In this document: in pieces, positions 1-13,600 of the stretch | How positions within the stretch are numbered: the first letter of the stretch is position 1 | How the letters are laid out: the number at the start of each line of letters is the position of its first letter | DNA from: Chirona hameri | Taxonomy: Eukaryota > Arthropoda > Thecostraca > Balanomorpha > Balanidae | Assembly: GCA_036785665.1 (NCBI GenBank) | Contig: JAXIVJ010001294.1 | Span: 62,001-126,000, forward strand | Reading direction: 5' to 3' | DNA: 64,000 nucleotides | Made by a program: the position numbers and the translations under genes | The notes under the pieces: generated by a model | The model's database searches: none | Seen by the model: the letters and a program-made list of their open reading frames with translations, nothing else | Told to the model about the DNA's origin: nothing

Positions 1-485
1 GCCCAACGTCGGTGCTGGCCAAGGATCTGCAGTTTTGCCAAGTCGCTGCTTCAATACTCGGGGTCCCCCTCGAACTCGGCCCTATGGGGGGGGGGGGGGA
101 GGGGGGATAGGCGAGAACAAAAATGCAAATGTTCGATAGCTCGTCAAAATTGGTGTCGACATTATTTCGGCTATTGTTACCTCAATATTAGCCCGAGCGA
201 AAAAATAGCAGAAATAATTTCGACACCAATTTTGACGAGCTATGGAACATTTGTATTTTTGTTCTCGCCTATTCCCCCATAGGGTCGAGTTCGATGGGGA
301 CGTTCAGACCCCCCCCCCCCCCCCCCGGCACGTTGAAGGTGGCGCCGAGCACCAGAACAGCGCGGGTTAAGTACCAAAGGTGGCGACTAAACACGTTAGC
401 CGTCGTCATCGATGGGACCTCCCCAGAGTATTGAAGCAGCGACTTGGCAAAACTGCAGATCCTGGGCCAGCGCCGACGTTGGGCA
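1..485. repeat. Nested foldback (inverted repeat) at left edge
   Basis: Two nested inverted repeats. The outer arms are about 1-62 and 413-485; both contain the run around GATCTGCAGTTTTGCCAAG or its complement. The inner arms are about 64-165 and 205-300; they pair around CAAAATTGGTGTCGA, with a loop of roughly 40 bases. About 110 bases (301-412, with a long C run) sit between the inner and outer right arms. The structure may continue left of the window. No protein is supported here. It looks like a foldback transposon or a palindromic duplication. Confidence 0.75.
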
Positions 486-1486
486 CGGCGCTGCGTACCA
501 AACGCGTACTAATCACCTGTTCAGTCGCAGCTTGTGTCGCTATTAGTGTTTTGCAGCTCTTCTTTAGAATAGACATTTTCAAATACTTTCAGAACATTCT
601 CCCAGGCCCTTTTCTCTTTCTGCATTTTAATACCATCCCGGTTCCAAAAGCCAGTTACGCGTTTAATCGTTGCCGCAGCAGCGTATATCCCAGTCAACCT
701 CTTCATTAGAAGTGATAAAATACGAGCACCTGGCGATAGGAAGACATCTTGTATTCTCTCCTTGACTCTCCAGCGTGCTTTATGAGGCACAACTTATACT
801 TTGCTCGCGTTTTAACAGCCATGTCACGACGAACAAAGCACCTGCACTATCAATTGTGACTTAAAATCCTGCTAATCTGAGGTGCCGGAGCGATCCTTGG
901 GGTGCCGGCAACAGCCCCCCTCCCCCTCCCTCCCTTCCCTCCCTCCTCCCCCCCAGGTGGTGACGCCTATGGCTGTCACTGTTACCGTTATTATTATTGT
1001 TACTGTACTGTTTAACTTCATCAATCACTTGCTGCAACAATAAAGCACGAGATTAATTCATCACACCTCCGTTTGAAAGTTCCTTGTACCCGACTCCGTA
1101 AAACAATGAGCAATAGGCCATACGCCTATAATAGAGGGACCGTGTAATCTTGGAGGTCACTGCGCTACCTCTAAATATTAATATTTTTCCAAATAATTTT
1201 ACAGGCGATGTTTTCGTTAGTAACATCACATTTTACGGGGGCGTCCCAATACAAATTCCAAACTTCGAGATAAAAAATTGTCAACCTAGGCCTAGGTTAA
1301 CACATGCAATCACTGCGTTTCATAATAATCCAAAGCCATGATTAAGGAAAGCATGACAAACCAAATTTAGCATGTTTGACCTCATTTCCCCTCATTTGAC
1401 CTTGAAGATATTGACCTAGGGCCACTCAATTTTCACAAAACGAAGTTTCCCACAGAACCTACATACCCTACAAATTTAATTGGGCT
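486..1486. other. Non-coding stretch, no gene seen
   Basis: AT-rich to neutral sequence with a C-rich tract near 915-955. Short open frames here have no recognisable domain and no splice-site support. It lies 3' of the last zinc-finger exon of the minus-strand BTB-ZF gene, so it could be intron or intergenic sequence. Confidence 0.5.
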
Positions 1487-2586
1487 TTAACCCTCGCCCT
1501 AAGGGAGCTTTTCACCTTCGCCCTACGGGGGGGGGGGACTTCCAAACCAAGCAACTGAGAGCAATGCGGTAAGAACCAGCATGCTGCCCGTCATGAGAGG
1601 AATCTAACAGTGTGCGATTTTTAGGTTTCAGGTCAACGGGTGACCTTCCAGGTCAAGTGAATGACCTCGGATTTACCACGTCCAGAACAGCGATTTTGCT
1701 CTTCAGAAAACCTCAAAATTAGAAATTGATAAATGTAAAAAAGGCATGTTTCTAGACCGGTTTTGGCTCAGAAATACAAAAAAGGTAATTATTTGTTCGT
1801 ATCTTGTCAAAAAAAAGTCAGTTATTTTAAAAAATGGCATCAGTTTCTTACACTTAGAGCCATCACTAAGACAAAAATGAACATATTGCTTTGAAATTTG
1901 GTATGGGTATTGTCCATACTCAGTTCTCTCACATATATTCCGGTTTTTCTAATATCTTTGACAATTTTGATTTTGTGGGGATTTTACCAAAAAATAAGTT
2001 TTTGTTATTTATTTTAGGGGTCAAAAACCTAAAATTGTGAAAATCTGAGATTGCCATTTTAAAGAGAATGCCATTGTGTATCTTTAGTGAATTGCGTTTG
2101 TAATTTCCTTTAAAACTGTTTTCTACGATTTTTCAAATATTTCTCTTTTTTTATCAACATGACGTCATCAAAACATGATTATCCCCCAAACTACTCAACC
2201 AATTTCAATAAAAAATTTACAGCCTACGTATAATTATTGTAAACTCAGCTACCAAAAATTTCAGCAAGATGCACTGCATGTGTAAAAAGTTATTCAAGAA
2301 AACCTCAGGGGGGGGGGGGCTGTTTGTTAGGCAGGGTTAAAACTCTGTTTTCTAAGATTTTTCAAATATTTCTTTTTTTTTATACAAACATGACATCATC
2401 AAAACATGATTAACTCCCAAACTACTTAACCAATTTCAATTACATTTTTACAGCATACGTATAATTGTTGTAAACTCAGCTACCGAAAATTTCAGCAAGA
2501 TGCGCTGCATGTGTAAAAAGTTATTCAAGAAAAACCTCGGGAGGGGGGGGGGGGGGCTGTCAGGCCCCCCGTAGGGCAAGGGTTAA
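1487..2586. mobile_element. TTAA-flanked MITE, family A copy 1
   Basis: Bounded by TTAA at both ends. The left end reads TTAACCCTCGCCCTA and the right end is the near-complement GTAGGGCAAGGGTTAA, giving an imperfect terminal inverted repeat that starts CCC. TTAA targets and CCC-starting termini are typical of piggyBac-type elements. The interior is non-coding, with G runs, AGGTCA-type hexamers and ATGACGTCATC near 2,160. It resembles the reverse complement of the copy at 38,840-39,761. An internal duplication is visible (2,110-2,330 versus 2,340-2,580). No transposase is present, so it is non-autonomous. Confidence 0.7.
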
Positions 2587-2800
2587 CCCTCACACCAATG
2601 AACGACAAATCGCTTGCTCAACCAGCATGGTCACTTGGACCTAAGGCGTCAGCGCTGCCAAAGGCTGACGAGGTGCTCAATGTACAGATACTACATTCTT
2701 TAGAAGTGTCACTCTCCAAAAAGAAACTCAAAGCCTATTATTATCATCTGTAGTTTCATTGTCTTTCCATACTGTCCATCATGACCTTCCACAGTTCTAA

Positions 2801-4333
<1,533 letters not shown>

Positions 4334-4665
4334 TCAGACGAGGTCCTCCCTCTCTCTCACGAGAGCTCCTCTCCAGAGCGCCTCTGCCGACAGATCCGGA
4401 CCCACCGTCGGCGACCCGTCCGCCGGGGCTCGCTGCACCACCGGCGAGGGCCAGGGGGCTGCCCGCGGCGGCGGCGGCGGCGGCGGCGCGGCGGAGGTCG
4501 AGTCATGGCCGCTGTGTATCATGAGCAGGTGGCGCTTCAGGCTGTCGGAGCGGCTGAAGGCGCGGCCACAGACGACGCAGACGGTGCGGCCCTGGTGCAC
4601 CAGCTGGTGCCGCCGGATGCCCTGCGGCGAGTTGAAGCTGCTGCCGCACACTGAGCAGCGGAACC
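4334..4665 (-). CDS. Alternative terminal exon D: two C2H2 zinc fingers
   Basis: The acceptor reads ...GGCTGGCCGGCAG before GGTTCCGCTGC; the exon opens in phase 1 and runs 110 codons including the stop. Finger 1 starts FRCSVCGSSF and ends HQLVH. Finger 2 starts CVVCGRAFSR and ends HLLMIH. Both are C-x2-C-x12-H with x3 or x4 to the second His. The linker between fingers is short (QGRTV). After the fingers come a proline/alanine-rich stretch and a tail ending EREDLV. This is the most distal terminal exon in the window, so it defines one protein isoform. Its DNA target cannot be read from the sequence. Confidence 0.88.
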
Positions 4666-7600
4666 CTGCCGGCCAGCCACGGGGGAGACAGGTGCGTCAG
4701 CACACAGACGGTGGCCGGCCGGCGGGCTCGCGCGGCCGCGCAGCCAAACGATAGTGCGGCAAACGGCCGACAGATGGCAGATCGTAGTTCGGGCTGGCGA
4801 CGAGAGATGGCAGCAGCTGTGTTGGCCGTCGCGGCGGTGAGTGGATGTTATTGCGAGCAGTTCAATGGCCGACGGTTGGGAGCGACTGGGGTGCTGACGC
4901 ACAGCGCGGCCTTTGTTTTTCTACCGCACGGCGCCACCGCGCCCCTGGGAGTACGGGGGAGCGAGAAGGTTTCCACAGAGGGCAGAGCCTGAGCCCGGCC
5001 CAGCAGCGGAGGGCAGGCTGTGACTATGGAACTTTCGCTGGGAAGGTGAAATACCGGCGGTACCACGTCCAAATCGCATCTGTGTGGGACTCGATTACAC
5101 AAAGACGAACGCGGTTAAGTCGCAATAGCACCTCTGACTGTTCAGAATACGACGTGGAAACAAACTGACCCTTCATTCGGTCTGGATAGAACTTCCCACG
5201 CGCACTGGAGGGGGGGGGGGGGGGGGGGACACTTGTGTGGCTGCCCCACATGTTTTTCGTAAATAACTCGTAAACGATAAGAGGCAAGTCACTGCTACTT
5301 CGTGACATTTAAGCCAAAACAATAGCTGATCGTTTGACACCAAACAATACAAATCGGTCGGTAATTTTTTTAGTTATATGGATTTGAAATCGAAGATGGC
5401 GGCGAGAATCGCGGTCGGCGAAGCGATATCTCGGGCATCAGCAGCAGTCGGATCGGCATGATTGAAACGACATTCGACATCTCTGGGTAACCTGATGTCA
5501 GAAACATCTCATTGACCCCCATTATGGTGACCTATGACGTCACGGAGAGGTCAAGTTAGGTCAAATTAAATCTAGTTGACTAAATGCCTAGTTGACCCCG
5601 TAACCTCATTTGACCTTGGAAATATTGACCTAGGGTCACCCAAATTTCAGAAAATATAGATCATAGCAGCTACTTATCCTGTTCGTTTGATCGCTCTAGC
5701 TCCCATACTTCCGGAGATCTCAGGGGCCCCTCCAGTGCGCGTTAGTGGCATACCCCTCTCCGGTGCGCGTCTTAAAACTCTAATGGTCGAGTTCGAATAC
5801 ATATAAATAAAGTATGTCTAAATGCCAAGTTCATGTATTTTGTAGTTGTCCACAATATGAATTGGTGAACACATAAGTTCATGTACAGCAGGAGTTGAAA
5901 CGAACTACTATGAGCAACTTACAGGGCCATTCGAAAAATAGCCATTTTCTCATCAGCCGCGAAAGACGCACATGCGCAGTGCGCACGAAAACCACAGGAA
6001 CATAAATACAGATCAAAACAGAAAATACTACCTCTGCACACAAGATTGACGCGAACGCGAAACTACCGCCGCACTAGATCTACACAGCACGTTCGTCCGA
6101 CGTCACCTGGCGTCAGATGCCCGTCATCGACACCTCCCTGTCGACCTCGTCATCGACACCTCCCTGTCGACCTCGTCATCGACACCTCCCTGTCGACCTC
6201 GTCATCGACACCTCCCTGTCGACCTCGTCATCGACACCTCCCTGTCGACCTCGTCATCGACATCTCCCTGTCGACCTCGTCATCGACACCTCCCTGTCTG
6301 CCTCCGTCATCGACACCTCCCTGTCGACCTCGTCATCGACACCTCCCTGTCGACCTCGTCATCGACACCTCCCTGTCGACCTCGTCATCGACACCTCCCT
6401 GTCGACCTCGTCATCGACACCTCCCTGTCGACCTCGTCATCGACACCTCCCTGTCGACCTCGTCATCGACACCTCCCTGTTGACCTCGTCATCGACACCT
6501 CCCTGTCGACCTCGTCATCGACACCTCCCTGTCGACCTCGTCATCGACACCTCCCTGTCGACCTCGTCATCGCCGGACCTCCTCCTGACCCCCCGCCGCC
6601 GTTCGGCACCATCTGACCGATCCACTGTCGGCTCTTCCGGTCCTGAAGGTCGGATGAATCAAACATCCCGCTGATGGAGCATCGTCCTCCCCAAACAGCC
6701 CTCCGCTGACCGCCGACTCAGCTGGTGTTGCTGTAGCCGCCGACACCGCCGACACCGCCGGCGGCGGCAGTACCAGCTCCCACGGCGGCGGCGGCGGCGG
6801 CGGCCATCACATCCCGGTGAGCGGTGCGCATGTGCTCGTTGAGCGTGGCCACGCGGGCCATGACGCGACCGCAGACGTGGCAGCGCGTGCGGCCAGAGTG
6901 CAACTTCATGTGCTGGCGCAGCGAGTTCTCGTGGGCGTACAGCCGGTGGCAGAGCCGGCACTGGAAGGCGGCCCCGCCGCCGCCGGCCCCGCGCCGCAGC
7001 TCTGCGGCACACAGAGGGCAGAACCAGCGTCGGCACCCGGACATCGGCGGCAGCGGTGGCGGCAGTGGCGGCGTCAGTCTCAGCGGTAACAATATTGGGC
7101 GACGATGCCGGCGTCCGATGCATGTCCAAAGGCGCATTACCAAACAGCACCAGACACCAGTCATCCAAGAGCAACTCTTCTACGCTGGCAAGTTTAACGT
7201 ATTCTTTCAGGATTCAAAATAAATGCATTGGCGTTTTTCGGAGATAAACACGTTGCTATCAAAACTTGAACTTCAAAATATATGTATTCTTGGTATTGGG
7301 TAAAGAAACGCCGATAGGTATAGGTTTGATTCTCTCTTTGCTTCTATATAGATACCACACAATACAAAGTTTAACGTGCGTGGATGATCATTTCTCCCTG
7401 ACCTAGTTTAGACCTCCAGCAGCTGCCCCAGCCCAGCCCAGTATACTGAACGGTCGGAGTAAATATGCCGACTTCATGCAAAAGAAAATACGTCCATACG
7501 GCCTGACCGTGATCGTGTATTCCATTTCAGAGCGAGTAACACCAGACGTCGAAATTAGCAGTGAGACCATGACAAATAATAGCAATTAACCTGCCGACTT

Positions 7601-10600
7601 CGGCGACCAACGTACCAACGATTGTCTTCTTTCCGCAAATCACGATTCTCCTTAGAAAATGCCTCCTCCAGGTAATCAACCTCCAACAAAATGAACACAT
7701 GAAGCGGCTGAGCAAACATGCTCGCCATCAAGGTAGATGTGGCCGCGACCATTCCATGAAGCCTGAACACATGAAGCGGCTGAGCAAACATGCTCGCCAT
7801 CAAGGTAGATGTGGCCGCGACCATTCCATGAAGCCTGTACACATGAAGCAGCTGAGCAAACATGCTCGCCATCAAGGTAGATGTGGCCGCGACCCCTCCA
7901 TGAAGCCGAGGTTAGGCCACGACCCAGGCGCAGGGCCTGGCTCGCCCACGTCTGCCGGCCGCGCCGGGGCCGGGGACGGCAGAGGCGCCGCGTGGGCTGT
8001 GGCCAGGTGACGCTTGAGTGCGAACTTTCGCGACAGCACCAGGTGGCAGACGGGACAGCGCGTGCGGCCCATGTGCACCTCGCTGTGATAGCTGAGAGAC
8101 TTCTTGGTGCGAAACCACTGGGGGCACTGGGCGCACCGGAACACCTCTGAAACGACACGACCACAAGGTGTCGGACTCGGACGGTGCCGCGCGGCGCCAC
8201 TGACAGGGCTGAGGCGCGGCCAGGGCCAGCTGGGCACAGCGCCGATCAAGGGGGCCGCTGAGGAACTGGCGATATATATCGTCTTAGCTGACAGTATGGT
8301 GACAGCTGATCCGGTGTCAAAGGTGACAAAAGTCCCCTCGTGTCAAAGGTCCCCTCGTACGGTGTCAAAGGTCCCCTCGTACAGGGCTATACAGACCAGA
8401 TATGACCGGGTTTGTCAACACAACCGCTCCGTTCTATAGGATTCTGCTCACTTCAATCACAACTAAAGCCCGCGAAGCTGACGGGCTCCGAGCAAGGTAA
8501 GGCAAGGCAATATCTGAATCTGGGTATGGTGCATAACCTGCACCCCTGGCACTCGCAAAAATAACCGACACAAAGTCCACGCTGCGCTCCCACAATGATG
8601 TTTGAACTATACGAGTCACCGTATTGATAGTGTATCGACCACAGCCATTCACAGGTCGATCACGAAATACTGGAGTGACACTCGGTACTACCATATATTT
8701 ACCTACATATATTTGCTCGTACAGTCTCCAGTACCCTTCTGGAGAGGAAGTCACAAAAGAGCGAGCGACGAACATAAGAAGCGCTGACAGTGATCGCCCG
8801 TCGCTTACACCGCACCTGTGCCGCAACTAACCGCAACTGGGCCGCAACTAACCGCAACTGGGCCGCAACTACCTACGCCGCAGGACACGATGCACGCAAC
8901 AAGTCCGGTCTGAGTGAACAACGGATCCTAACATAGCTGCGCAGGCCTTGCACAGGTCCGGGTATCACGGAACTAGTGGCTGTGTGTGATTGAGAGCATC
9001 GAGAGGTTCTTCCTAGGATAAGCAATGTTTCAAACGGCTGATTGACTGAAACACTTCGCAAAAATGCCAAGTTTACAGGTGTCAGTGGACATGACGACCA
9101 AACCCCGATAAGAAAGGAAAAACAAGACCGCTTGGTGTCACCGAAATTCGGCTGCATTCAATATCACTCTGAACATTCTGAATCCGACTCAATGCACTTA
9201 ACCATTTGTATCAAACTCGGCACCTTTTCATTGCATATTTTGTCAAAAATGAAGCAAGGATAAACAGATTAATATTAGCACGCCACTGTATTTTATGATG
9301 TTTGGAATTTATCGTAAAAATTATGTTGCTAAAGAAGTCTTACCAGTACCATTGTATTTTGAATGTACTAGAGGAATATTTTCAGGAGCCTCAACACCCA
9401 TCCACTGCTTTCAACTAGCAAGGACGGCACACGCGACAAATATCATAGGAGTACTTCAACGCAGAACACATTTGTGCTTACTTTATTGATCACGAAAATG
9501 TAATCTCAACACGCGCACGGCCGGGGTCTGCGCCAACCACGAACGGCCAGCGGGGGGGGGGGGGGATTTCAGCAGTGTCCTAGGATTAAAAAAATGGGTG
9601 GAAAATGACACCTTATGGATAATATTTTTCCATTCTTTCCACCAGTTTTACTGTGAATTGTCCACTCCCTAAATTAAGCCTCACCATATGGCAGGGTTTA
9701 GGACCTCGGACCGGTTTCGTGGCCAAAACCAGCCCAAAATCAGTGTTTTTATTTCACTGCAAAAAAAAACTATCCGGATCAGTTTTTCATGAGGAATTCG
9801 AATCTGGAAACAAAAATAGCATGACATTTACTTTTTCATCCCGTGAAGGTATCTCCCTGATCATTTCGCATCTCTGCGTGCGGTTACCTTGTAAAAGAAC
9901 CCACCGTTTTTACAAAACACGTTAAATCGGCAGGAAAACCAATAGGATCTGTAGACAGGATGTTCAGGTACAATAGCTATTGGGTTTCTAGTCGATGTAG
10001 GCCTTTTAAGGAAACAAAACTGTTTTGTTTGTTTACAAGAGGGTGATTTTTTTTTACACGCTGAGGTGAACGACACGCGAGCACGAAACCATTGACTGCA
10101 TCGTCAATATAGCTCGCAGAAGATTGACAATGGCACCATTTTGTTCCTCAGGCTTTGCTCAATCGATCCATCTCCAATTTGTCCTATTTAGAACCCGGAT
10201 AAGTGTTGTAGAAGAATGGTTTTATGGGAAATTGTTACTAAATTGGCCTATTCGAATATCGTTTTTCTCTGGTCGGTTCGGCTAAGATCCAACGCAGCGT
10301 CTAAATACAATGTGAGGAACTAATTGAACCCGATATGCTCTGAAAGCAAATTGAATGAACAAGAGAATGACCACAGCGCGAGCTCCGCCAAACATATGGT
10401 TGTGGTGCTACGGCTCTTCGAAGTTGGGCGACGAACTATTTTTTTTTTACCCTGAAAAACGCGTTTTTTGCAACTTTTTCGTCTTTTACATTAAACTATT
10501 CATACTCAGAGTAAATATATTTCACTTTTGAGGATGGCAAATGAAAGTCCACTTAATTTCCAACATGTTGACGTCCAGTTTGTCAAGATTCGTTCAAAAC

Positions 10601-13600
10601 TGAAGCGTGTATATTTGTTTACACCCGTGTCCGCAAAACTGGTCCAGAGTCCGAACCCCTGTCATATACTGACCCGTGTTCCTCCACAGGCTGAAAAGTA
10701 TTATCATGTGTAACAGCCAATTCTGATGGGTCAGTCTTGTCAAAGCTGAATTCATCATATGGCCTTTTTAGGCTGAATATTCCACTCTTAAAGGGAATAG
10801 TTCACCTTTAACATGGGGTTTTGGACTGAGATAGCAGATTTGTAGAGCAGATCTAAAAATGGTTTGTGGTGAAAGAATTGCCTCTCTACGTTAAGTAATT
10901 TCGACACAGGACTAGTGGGCCCGATTTCAATCCCGCTGTTCCGGGCCACGATCGGGGAATGAACGCTCGCCGCCGCGCCGCCGGAGGCAGGTACACTCTC
11001 TGGCACGTAGTCTCTGGTCACGACGCCTCGTTAATATCCGCTCAGCCGCCCGGGCGGCGCGGCGGCCCCTTGTCAGAGACTGTACTTGGCGTCAGGCGGA
11101 GCGGGGCGGAGCCAGAACGCCAGCTGCTATCGTACGATTTCTCGTGAAATAGAAAGAGAAACTTACTTCTTTCTCCACATATATCCATCAGTTGTCCAAA
11201 CCAATGTCATATTCATAGTTTTGAGCTCAAGATGCACCTAATGGTTGAACTTCAAGACAACTTTCAAGGTGACCTATTCCCTTTAACACGCGCCCTGGAG
11301 GGGGGGGGGGGGGGGGCGAAATCCGCCCACCACTAAGGTTTTTCGAGGATAGCGCAAAAACGGCGGCACATACCTGTTAGGAAATAAACTACCCGCATTA
11401 TGTAAAATTATTTACCCCGGGTCATCTCAGGTCAGGTCACCAGACCAGGTCACGTGATGACCACACCTCCAAAACGTTTGTGGTCGTACCGCAGCCACAG
11501 TTGTAGGCCGGTCGGTTTCAAACTCACAGGATTGCATAAGGTCATACATAGATACCTACAATTTGTGTATCTCGGATTTCTGACTTTGGTGACCTAACGT
11601 CGGGTCAATTTCGTGACCACCAACACTGTTTTGCCAATAACTACATACATAATGAAGATAGAGAAGTGAAAACGGTACCAATGGGTTTGTCTCGCCGAGA
11701 CGTCTCCCAATATGCAACATGGCCTACTTGGGTCACCACTTGACCTTGTCAAATGTATCCGTTCACCTAACCTGTCAACATGAATATGATTCGAAGTGCC
11801 TTGACGAGACAAACACGATGGCGTCAAACGTATTGCTTTATCTGTATTAGGTAAAAAGCTATTTATGAACAACAGTTTTGCAAAAAAAACTGTTTGACCT
11901 TTGATGACCTCTGGAGCCAAACTATTGACCTAAGCTCAAATTTGAGGACACGTCGGCGAATGCATATTTCAAGAGCTTTCGATTAGTTGTGTCAGTTTGT
12001 TCCTAGCTATCATAGTACCCGAGATATTTGGGGGTTTCTGGAGCGAAGTCCCAAATCTGGAAAATCTTACCTTTGATGACCTCTAGACTCTGGTGACCTC
12101 AATATTGACCTGACCTAAAAAGACCAATATACTTTCGATAGCTTGTCTCTAACTATCTAACGCTGTTTTCCGCTTGTCACTATGTTGCGTGGTTTTCAGG
12201 ATCATAGGGGGGGATCGCCCCCCCCCCCCCTCCAGGGCGTGTAATTATCAGAGGCCCTCCAGATGTTGATATTCACGTTGACCAGGTAGGTCAACATATA
12301 AATTTGACCTCAGGTCAAGGTCAAGTGGTGACCCAAGTGTACTAATGTATTTGTCTCATGAGACACGTCTCCCGATATGCACATGAGTGCATATCGGAAG
12401 ACGTGTCTCATGAGACAAACACATTAGTACCGGTTTCACTTATCTATATTTATGGTGGACCCCTAGGTGTAGGTGTAGGTGTAGGTGTAGGTGTAGGTGT
12501 AGGTGTAGGTGTAGGTGTAGGTGTAGGTGTAGATAATACTTTTCGGCTGACCCTGGGGTCACTGCAAAACAAAATTGTTCCTGGGTCATCATGAATGGCC
12601 TGATAAAATGATCCAGAAGGAATTGGGCTTCTATCATGCGTATCCTCGGAATAGGAAGCATTTTAATATTTCCCCATTGACTTATAATGGGGAGGTCACG
12701 AAATTGACCCGACCTTAGGTCACCGATATACAAAATCTGAGATATACGAATTGTAGGTGCCTATGGCCTTATGAAACCCTGTAAGTTTGAAACTGATCGG
12801 CTAAAACTGTGACTGTGGTATGACCACAAAGTTTTTGGAGGTAGGGTCACGTGACCTGACCTGGGATGACCCGAGGTAAAAACAAAATCAGACTATGTGG
12901 GTAATTGATGCCCAAACAGCTGTGCCAAATTTGGCATCGCTGCGCGCCGCCGTTTTTCTGCTATTCATGCAAAACCGGAGGGGGGGGGCGGAAATCAGCC
13001 CCCACCGTGCACGTGTTAAAAGATACTTAACCCAAGCACCGCTGGGGGGGGGGGGGGGGGGTAAAGTTTACCCCTCCTCCAGGATTTTCTCAATAACTTT
13101 AACACTATGGAGGATAGCGACTTGCAGTACCTTATGCTGCATCAATTCTAAGTCTTCTCACCAAATTTCACTAAAATTAAGGTAGTACTTTGGAAGATAA
13201 TGAAGCTTTAATGACGTCACTACACGCGAGTTTGACAGAAGAATGCTTTGAAGCAAAATGCAATCGAAAAACGCTAAAAGGTAGCAAATTACAAGGGCTA
13301 CAAATCAGCTATCTCGAAATTTTGCAAATTTGTTTTTTGACCCCCCCCCCCAAAAAAAACGATAGTGTTTTAAAAAAATGCCCTCAAGATCTACATTTTC
13401 AAACATTTTCAACAAACCGGAATACATGCTAGCGAACCTAGTATGGACGATACTCAAACGAAATTTCAAAGCAATAGCTTTTATGCTTGACTGAATGGTG
13501 GCTCCCTAAGTATAAGTAACCCATGACGTCATTTTTTTAATTCCCGTTTTTTGGCTTTTATTGATTAGATACAGACAAATGAATACCACCACTGTATTTC

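Larger units (their letters stand above)
11283..13019. mobile_element. Palindromic family A element (two inverted halves)
   Basis: Left end TTAACACGCGCCCTGG and right end CCGTGCACGTGTTAA. The left half (~11,380-11,610) is largely the reverse complement of the right half (~12,690-12,900); both contain GGTCACGTGA and long runs of AGGTCA/TGACCT hexamers. An internal C run followed by TCCAGGGCGTGTAA near 12,225-12,245 looks like a second element end, so this may be two copies joined head to head. A 92-bp hairpin and a GGTGTA hexamer array are embedded. No open frame looks coding. Confidence 0.6.

Noticed and set aside
6046..6674. Frames of 145 and 185 codons rich in Ser/Thr/Pro
   Set aside because: 26-bp minisatellite; two overlapping frames are equally open.
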